Assembly: GCF_009469615.1 (NCBI RefSeq)
Contig: NZ_SSXX01000006.1
Span: 62,001 to 126,000, forward strand
Direction of reading: 5' to 3'
DNA length: 64,000 nt
DNA from: Dechloromonas sp. H13
GTDB lineage: Bacteria > Pseudomonadota > Gammaproteobacteria > Burkholderiales > Rhodocyclaceae
A model generated the notes under the pieces. It did not search any database and had not been told where the DNA came from. It saw nothing but the letters and a program-made list of their open reading frames with translations. The position numbers were made by a program, and so were the translations under genes. Shown here piece by piece: positions 58,915 to 64,000 of the stretch (positions within the stretch are counted from its first letter, which is position 1; every line of letters starts with the position of its first letter).

Positions 58915-60561
58915 TCAGCCGGCGATCTGCTCGCGCATGGCCTTCTTGTTGAGCTTGCCGACGCTGGTCTTGGCCAGCGTCTCGACGAAACGCACCTGGT
59001 CGGGAATGGCGTAGCGGGAAATGTGGCCGGCGTCGGAATACTTCTGGACGTGGCGCCGGATGTCTTCCAGCGTCGCCGACTGCCCTTCCTTCAGCACGAT
59101 CAGAGGCAGCGGACGTTCGCCCCACTTTTCGTCCCGGACGCCGACCACCGCCACTTCGTTGACCGCCGGGTACTCGGAAATGATGCTTTCCAGTTCGAGC
59201 GAGGAAACCCATTCGCCGCCGGTCTTGATGACGTCCTTCAGGCGGTCGGTGACCTGCAGGCAGCCCCTGGCGTCGAAGACGCCGATGTCGCCGGTATGCA
59301 GGTAGCCGCCGGCCCACAGGTCTTCCGACGCGGCCGGGTTGTGCAGGTAGCCCATCGTCAGCCACGGCGAGCGGACGACGATTTCGCCGGCGCTGACGCC
59401 GTCGCGCGGGGTGTCGAGCAGGTCGCCGTCGACCGTGCGCAGGTCGACCAGCGGGATCGGATAGCCGGTGCGGATGCGCTCCACCGACTGGCGCTCGATG
59501 TCGTCGGCGGCCACTTCGGCCGGCACGCGGGCGATGGTCAGGATCGGGCAGGTTTCCGACATGCCGTAGCCGGCGAAGACGTCGATGCCGCGGCCCAGCG
59601 CGCTGGCCGCCAGACCCTTGGGCAGGGCCGAGCCGCCGATGATGACCTTCCAGCCGGAGAAGTCGACGTCCCGGGCGGCCGGGCTGCTCAGCAGCATGTG
59701 CAGGATGGTCGGCACACAGTGCGAGAAGGTCACCTTCTCGTCACGGATGTACTGGGCCAGGGTGTCCGGCGCATAGCGGCCGGGATAGACCTGCTTGACG
59801 CCGAGCAGCGTGGCGACGTAGGGCAGGCCCCAGGCATGGACGTGGAACATCGGGGTGATCGGCATGTAGACGTCGCCGCGATGCAGGCGGCCGTGGTCGG
59901 GCGCGGTGCCGAGATGGGCAGCGACGGCCATGGTATGCAGCACCAGCTGGCGGTGGCTGAAATAGACGCCCTTGGGCAGGCCCGTCGTGCCGGTGGTGTA
60001 GAAGGTCGTGGCGCGGGTGTTTTCGTCGAAATCCGGGAAATCGTAGTGCGCCGAAGAGCTGACGAGCAGCGCCTCGTATTCGCCGACGAACGGGATCTTG
60101 AATGCGGCCATGTCGGCGCCGTCGTCGCTGATCAGGACGAATTTCTTCACCGTCTCCAGCTGGTCCTTGATGATCGCCAGCAGCGGCACGAATTCGGCGT
60201 TGACCAGGACGACGTCGGCCTTGGCGTGATTCAGCGTATAGAGCACCTGCTCCGGCGACAGGCGGACATTGACCGTCTGCAGCACGGCGCCCATCATCGG
60301 CACCCCGAAGAAGCACTCCAGGTAGCGGTGACTGTCCCAGTCCATGACGGCGACCGTGTCGCCCTGGCCGACGCCAAGGCCGGAAAGCGTGTTGGCCAGG
60401 CGGCCGATGCGGCCGAACAGGTCGCGATAAGTCATGCGATGCGTATCGCGATAGACGATTTCCTGATCGGCGGCGGTCGCCATCGGCGTGTGCAGCAACT
60501 GCTTGATCAGCAGCGGATACGCGTAGGCGGACGGGGTGACGGCAATATTCGGGGTGTTCAT
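58915..60561 (-). CDS. Fatty-acid-CoA ligase (AMP-forming, AlkK-like)
   Basis: 548 aa adenylate-forming enzyme activating fatty or aryl acids. P-loop FYTTGTTGLPKGVYFSH near residue 190, A5 motif YGMSET, A7 HTGDIG, A8 RLKDVIKTGGEWVSS, catalytic Lys in TSVGKLNKKAM. Length and pattern resemble medium-chain AlkK enzymes. It leads the operon; GAGGAGAA lies just upstream of the ATG at 60561. Confidence 0.9.
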   Translation of the reverse strand: MNTPNIAVTPSAYAYPLLIKQLLHTPMATAADQEIVYRDTHRMTYRDLFGRIGRLANTLSGLGVGQGDTVAVMDWDSHRYLECFFGVPMMGAVLQTVNVRLSPEQVLYTLNHAKADVVLVNAEFVPLLAIIKDQLETVKKFVLISDDGADMAAFKIPFVGEYEALLVSSSAHYDFPDFDENTRATTFYTTGTTGLPKGVYFSHRQLVLHTMAVAAHLGTAPDHGRLHRGDVYMPITPMFHVHAWGLPYVATLLGVKQVYPGRYAPDTLAQYIRDEKVTFSHCVPTILHMLLSSPAARDVDFSGWKVIIGGSALPKGLAASALGRGIDVFAGYGMSETCPILTIARVPAEVAADDIERQSVERIRTGYPIPLVDLRTVDGDLLDTPRDGVSAGEIVVRSPWLTMGYLHNPAASEDLWAGGYLHTGDIGVFDARGCLQVTDRLKDVIKTGGEWVSSLELESIISEYPAVNEVAVVGVRDEKWGERPLPLIVLKEGQSATLEDIRRHVQKYSDAGHISRYAIPDQVRFVETLAKTSVGKLNKKAMREQIAG

Positions 60562-60652
60562 CGGTGTTCTCCTCGCTAGAGTTCTTGGAATCGAGGATGC
60601 AACGATAGAGACGAAATGACCCGCCGGCAGTCGGAATGTTCTCCTGCCCCTG

Positions 60653-60666
60653 TAGGAAAATTCCTA
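60653..60666. promoter_or_regulatory. Palindromic operator candidate upstream of the ligase operon
   Basis: TAGGAA-AA-TTCCTA, a perfect 6-bp inverted repeat in the 165-bp gap between the ligase start and the end of the next minus-strand gene. Possible repressor site for the beta-oxidation operon. Confidence 0.4.
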
Positions 60667-60726
60667 AACGGTCATTGCGGCACGCTGCCGATGGGTGCCG
60701 GAGCGCATGCCGACTGGCTTGCCAGG

Positions 60727-61455
60727 CTAGTCCGGCAGATCCCGGCCGGCGAACATGGCGGCGGCGATCGCCCGCTCGCGCTCAATGATGGTTTCGAGGA
60801 ACTCGCTGGCGTCGCGCATGCTGCGGAACGCCTCGAAGCCGCGTTCGAGAAAGGCGTGCAGCTCGCCGAGGCCGGCCAGATGGGCCGGACCATGCATCAT
60901 CTTCAGCGCGCCGCGGACGAAGGACTTGCGCGCCAGCGCCTCGAGCGCCTCGCCGGTTTCGCCGATCAGGCGCAGTTGCGTAGTGCGCCCCGCGCGATCG
61001 CCCACCGCGCGGTAGGCTGCGGCGTAGGCGGCTTCGCTCAACTGTTCGTCATCCAGTTGCGCCCCCAGCTTTTCCACCATCGCCGCGTCGAAACGTTCGG
61101 ACAGCGCATCGACCTCGACCGCCAGCAGCAGGGTGCGCAGGCCGGAAACCGGCAGCATGGTGGTCATCAGCGGCAGGATGCGCTCGACTTCGGCATCGCG
61201 CTCGCTGAAATCCTTCGGCCCGTAGAGATCGGAAAGGAAGAAGGTGGCGGCCGTGCCATAGCGCGGGCTGGCCAGCAGGTCGGCATGCGTGCGCGCCAGG
61301 CGCGCCGCCTGCCACTCGCGCAGGCGCTGCCGGCGCCGGCCATGCACCGCGTCGGCCGTCGCCGCACGGCGCAGGTCGCGCGCCTCGGCAAGAAAGGCGG
61401 CCAAGGCCGCCGAGCAGGCCGCCCGGTCGAGATCGGAATGTTCGGAATCGCTCAT
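60727..61455 (-). CDS. Conserved protein of unknown function (FFLSDLYG motif)
   Basis: 242 aa, soluble, mostly helical, Ala/Leu/Arg-rich with no signal or membrane helix. The most distinctive segment is FFLSDLYGPKDFSERDAEVERI (quoted in part: FFLSDLYGPKDF), near residue 72, which I have seen only in uncharacterised proteins. GRTTQLRLIGETGEALEAL and the C-terminal RERAIAAAMFAGRDL follow. It lies upstream of the ligase on the same strand and divergent from the aldehyde dehydrogenase, so it may be part of the lipid/alcohol catabolic unit. No function claimed. Confidence 0.78.
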   Translation of the reverse strand: MSDSEHSDLDRAACSAALAAFLAEARDLRRAATADAVHGRRRQRLREWQAARLARTHADLLASPRYGTAATFFLSDLYGPKDFSERDAEVERILPLMTTMLPVSGLRTLLLAVEVDALSERFDAAMVEKLGAQLDDEQLSEAAYAAAYRAVGDRAGRTTQLRLIGETGEALEALARKSFVRGALKMMHGPAHLAGLGELHAFLERGFEAFRSMRDASEFLETIIERERAIAAAMFAGRDLPD

Positions 61456-61564
61456 AGGTCAATTATGAATAAGCTGCCAAACGGCGTTTAGAAGCATTTG
61501 CCTAACGACCGCCGAGTGCGCCAACTACACTGAAATTGAATATTTTCATGGGAAACCCAGGCCG

Positions 61565-62992
61565 ATGTCCGCTTCAGTTCCGCTGGTCGACGACCAGGTC
61601 CGGCTCAACGATGCGTTTGCCCGCATCCGGCAGGCCAGCCGGGCAGATCCGGCGCCGCCGGTGGGCGAACGTCGACGCCGGCTGGATGCCCTGGCCGCCC
61701 TGCTGCACGACAATATGGACGCGCTGTGCGCGGCGGTCGCTGCCGATTTCGGCCATCGTTCGCAGCATGAAACCCGCCTGCTGGAGATCTTTCCCAGCCT
61801 AGAAGGCATCCGCCACGCCCGCCGTCACCTGGCGCAATGGAGCAAACCGCAACGGCGCGCGGTGTCGCTGTGGTTCCAGCCCGGGCGGGCCGAGGTGCGG
61901 CCGCAGCCGCTCGGCTGCGTCGGCATCATCGCGCCGTGGAATTACCCGGTCTATCTCGCCATCGGCCCCCTGACAGCGGCCTTCGCCGCCGGCAACCGGG
62001 CGCTGGTGAAAATGTCCGAATTCACACCGTCGACCGCAACCGTCCTGGCGGACCTCGCCAGGCGCTATTTCACGGCCGACGAACTGGCGATCGTCGAGGG
62101 CGACCTGGCCGTCGCCGAGGCCTTTTCCCGTCTTCCCTTCGACCACCTGCTGTTCACCGGCTCGACGGCCGTCGGCCGCCATGTCATGCGGGCCGCTGCG
62201 GAAAACCTGACGCCGGTGACCCTCGAGCTCGGCGGCAAGTCGCCGGCCATCATCGCGCCCGGCTACCCGATCGACAAGGCCGCTGCGCGGATACTCGCCG
62301 GCAAGTGCCTGAACGCCGGCCAGACCTGCATCGCGCCCGACTACCTCTTCGTTCCCGCCGGGCAGGAAGAGGCCTTCGTAGACGCCGCGCGCCGCATCGT
62401 CAGCCACAGCTACCCCGACCTCGCCGGCAATGCCGACTACACCGCCGTGGTCAACGCGCGCCATTACGAGCGCCTGACCGGCTATCTGGAAAACGCGCGC
62501 ATGCTGGGCGGCAAGCCGGTCCCGCTCGCCGAGGACTCCCCAGTCGGGCGCAGCCACCGCCGCCTGCCGCCGACCCTGATCCTCAACCCGAACGACAACA
62601 TGCGGGTCATGCGCGACGAGATTTTCGGCCCCCTCCTGCCGGTGCTGACCTACGAGCGTCTCGACGACGCGCTGGACTACATCAACCGCCACGACCGCCC
62701 GCTGGCGCTCTACCTGTTCGACGACGACCGCGCCCGGATCGAGCACGTGCTCGACCACACCGTTTCCGGCGGCGTGACGGTCAACGACACGATCCTGCAC
62801 ATCGCCCAGGACGACCTGCCCTTCGGCGGCGTCGGCCCGAGCGGCATGGGCCATTACCACGGCCGCGAAGGCTTCATGACCTTTTCCAAGCTGAAGCCGG
62901 TGTTCCGCCAGTCGCGGATCAACGCCATCGGCCTCTTCAATCCGCCCTACGGCAAGCGCTTCGAGCGCCTGATCAAGGTTCTGCTGCGATGA
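61565..62992 (+). CDS. Coniferyl-aldehyde-dehydrogenase-like NAD(P)+ aldehyde dehydrogenase
   Basis: 475 aa ALDH-superfamily enzyme oxidising an aldehyde to an acid. General base E221 (LELGGKSP) and catalytic C255 (NAGQTCIAPDY) are present. The PWNYP motif (IIAPWNYPVYLAIGP) and the lack of the long N-terminal arm fit the CalB / fatty-aldehyde class. First of three overlapping genes with a Tat protein and a GMC oxidoreductase, which together oxidise an alcohol to an acid. Confidence 0.9.
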   Translation: MSASVPLVDDQVRLNDAFARIRQASRADPAPPVGERRRRLDALAALLHDNMDALCAAVAADFGHRSQHETRLLEIFPSLEGIRHARRHLAQWSKPQRRAVSLWFQPGRAEVRPQPLGCVGIIAPWNYPVYLAIGPLTAAFAAGNRALVKMSEFTPSTATVLADLARRYFTADELAIVEGDLAVAEAFSRLPFDHLLFTGSTAVGRHVMRAAAENLTPVTLELGGKSPAIIAPGYPIDKAAARILAGKCLNAGQTCIAPDYLFVPAGQEEAFVDAARRIVSHSYPDLAGNADYTAVVNARHYERLTGYLENARMLGGKPVPLAEDSPVGRSHRRLPPTLILNPNDNMRVMRDEIFGPLLPVLTYERLDDALDYINRHDRPLALYLFDDDRARIEHVLDHTVSGGVTVNDTILHIAQDDLPFGGVGPSGMGHYHGREGFMTFSKLKPVFRQSRINAIGLFNPPYGKRFERLIKVLLR

Positions 62993-63474
62993 CGACGCGC
63001 CGCGAATTCCTCAAGACCGGTCTTGCCGGCGGGCTTCTGCTCAATGTCGCCGGCTGCGCCCGCCCCTCCGAGAACGGCGGCCGCACGACGGTGCTGACGG
63101 CGCTGGTACCGGTCATGCTGACCGGCGCGCTGGTCGCCGAGGGCGAGGCGCGGGAGGCCCTGATCGCCCGCACCGTGGCCGGCGTCGACAAGGCGATCGC
63201 CGGCCTGTCGCTCGCCACCCAGCGCGAGGTCGGCGAACTGTTCGACCTCCTCGCCTTCCCACCCACGCGCATGCTGGCCGCCGGCGTCTGGTCGCCGTGG
63301 CCCAAGGCGACGCCGGAAGCGATCGGCAGTTTTCTCGAAAGCTGGCGCCACAGCCGCTTCGACCTCCTCCAGTCCGGCTATGCCGCCCTGCACGACCTGA
63401 TTTTCGGTGCCTGGTACGCGCGACCCGACACCTGGGCCGCCATCGCCTACCCCGGCCCGCCCGAGGTGAAATGA
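62989..63474 (+). CDS. Tat-signal small protein, probable GMC-oxidoreductase partner
   Basis: 161 aa. Twin-arginine signal MTTRREFLKTGLAGGLLLNVAGC; the last part also resembles a lipobox. The mature domain is helical, similar in size and position to the small gamma-type subunits that escort GMC dehydrogenases through the Tat pathway. ATGA overlaps on both sides couple it to its neighbours. Confidence 0.78.
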   Translation: MTTRREFLKTGLAGGLLLNVAGCARPSENGGRTTVLTALVPVMLTGALVAEGEAREALIARTVAGVDKAIAGLSLATQREVGELFDLLAFPPTRMLAAGVWSPWPKATPEAIGSFLESWRHSRFDLLQSGYAALHDLIFGAWYARPDTWAAIAYPGPPEVK

Positions 63475-64000
63475 TGCGCGACCCGTTCCGTGAAGGACTC
63501 GCTGCCGGCTGGAAGCACGTCGATGCCTCCGAACTCGCGGACGATCTGCAATTCGAGGGCGACGTGGTGATCGTCGGCAGCGGTGCCGGTGGCGGCGTGA
63601 CGGCCGAGATCCTGGCGGCCGCCGGCCTCAGGGTTATCCTCGTCGAGGAAGGCCCGCTGCGCACGACCCGCGATTTCAACATGCGCGAAGCGGAAGCCTA
63701 CCCCGACCTGTACCAGGAATCCGCGGCGCGCAAGACCGCCGACAAGGCGATCAACATCCTGCAGGGCCGCTGTGTCGGCGGTTCGACCACGGTCAACTGG
63801 ACCAGCAGTTTCCGCACCCCGCCCAGCACCCTGAACTGGTGGCAGACCGCGCACGGGCTCAAGCGCCTGAGCGTCGACGCCATGGCCCCCTGGTTCGCGG
63901 CGATGGAGCAGCGGCTGCACGTCGGGCTGTGGCCGATACCGCCCAACGAGAACAATGCCGCCCTGGCGCGCGGCGCGGCCAAACTCGGCATTCCGGTCGC
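63471..64000 (+). CDS. GMC-family FAD oxidoreductase (3' end outside window)
   Basis: The first 176 codons are visible. FAD-binding loop VVIVGSGAGGGVTAE (about residues 32-46) and GMC signature GRCVGGSTTVNW (99-110). Related to alcohol/choline dehydrogenases. With no signal of its own it may be exported by the preceding Tat protein. ATG at 63471 overlaps the previous stop (ATGA). Confidence 0.88.
   Translation, partial: MMRDPFREGLAAGWKHVDASELADDLQFEGDVVIVGSGAGGGVTAEILAAAGLRVILVEEGPLRTTRDFNMREAEAYPDLYQESAARKTADKAINILQGRCVGGSTTVNWTSSFRTPPSTLNWWQTAHGLKRLSVDAMAPWFAAMEQRLHVGLWPIPPNENNAALARGAAKLGIPV

Noticed and set aside
34191-62045. Recurring word GTCGACCGCAAC at several places
   Set aside because: Most copies fall in coding frames as Val-Asp-Arg-Asn codons or shifted versions. 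It looks like codon bias rather than a dispersed element, apart from the hairpin at 34179-34208 reported above.

Overview
The window is GC-rich, densely coded chromosomal DNA with no phage, plasmid, transposase or CRISPR signal. Gene content and order suggest a betaproteobacterium, most likely Rhodocyclales (Dechloromonas/Azonexus/Zoogloea-like): a tig-clpP-clpX-lon-hupB block, a bamD/rluD/pgeF divergon, a gloB-methyltransferase-rnhA-dnaQ block, and class I polyhydroxyalkanoate (PHA) genes with PhaR. The taxonomic call is inference; no 16S rRNA gene is present.

Layout. 0-4 kb: pilU (5' end outside the window), dapE, prmB and a spermidine-synthase-fold protein in a run of overlapping genes. 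4-6 kb, minus strand: a small lipoprotein, pepD and tRNA-His. 6-12.3 kb: trigger factor, ClpP, ClpX, Lon, HU and tRNA-Val. 12.3-14 kb: divergent trmJ and suhB. 14-18 kb: PHB storage (phaC, two phaB copies, phaR). 18-29.5 kb: housekeeping (ZIP transporter, pgeF, rluD, bamD, a DUF3293 protein, rmuC, a DUF748 protein, gloB, a methyltransferase, rnhA, dnaQ). 29.6-40.5 kb: an envelope cluster, DUF1302 outer-membrane protein, DUF1329 protein, YCF48 propeller, MMPL/RND permease and a YeiH-like protein, preceded by a MalT-type LuxR regulator. 40.7-51.1 kb: ten plus-strand genes (Rieske protein, UspA-hemerythrin fusion, quinone oxidoreductase, TauD-type dioxygenase, BKACE, MFS, RBBP9-like hydrolase, MFS, FrnE-type DsbA, acetoacetyl-CoA synthetase). 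51.6-53.3 kb: a PAS histidine kinase and NarL-type regulator. 53.4-60.6 kb: a beta-oxidation operon (acyl-CoA ligase, 3-hydroxyacyl-CoA dehydrogenase/enoyl-CoA hydratase, thiolase, acyl-CoA dehydrogenase). 60.7-64 kb: an unrecognised protein, then an aldehyde dehydrogenase, a Tat-signal protein and a GMC oxidoreductase that runs off the end.

How the parts may fit (inference). The right half reads as a catabolic district. GMC oxidoreductase and aldehyde dehydrogenase can take an alcohol to an acid. The ligase and beta-oxidation genes take acids to acetyl-CoA. The TauD-BKACE-AACS operon could cleave a beta-keto acid using acetyl-CoA, release acetoacetate and reactivate it to acetoacetyl-CoA for the thiolase. 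The envelope cluster could move a hydrophobic substrate or product across both membranes. PHB genes would store the surplus acetyl-CoA.

The least described system here is the DUF1302-DUF1329-YCF48-MMPL-YeiH cluster with its MalT-like regulator. Two MalT-box-like direct repeats lie 21 bp apart upstream of the first gene, and a strong terminator-like hairpin sits inside the operon.
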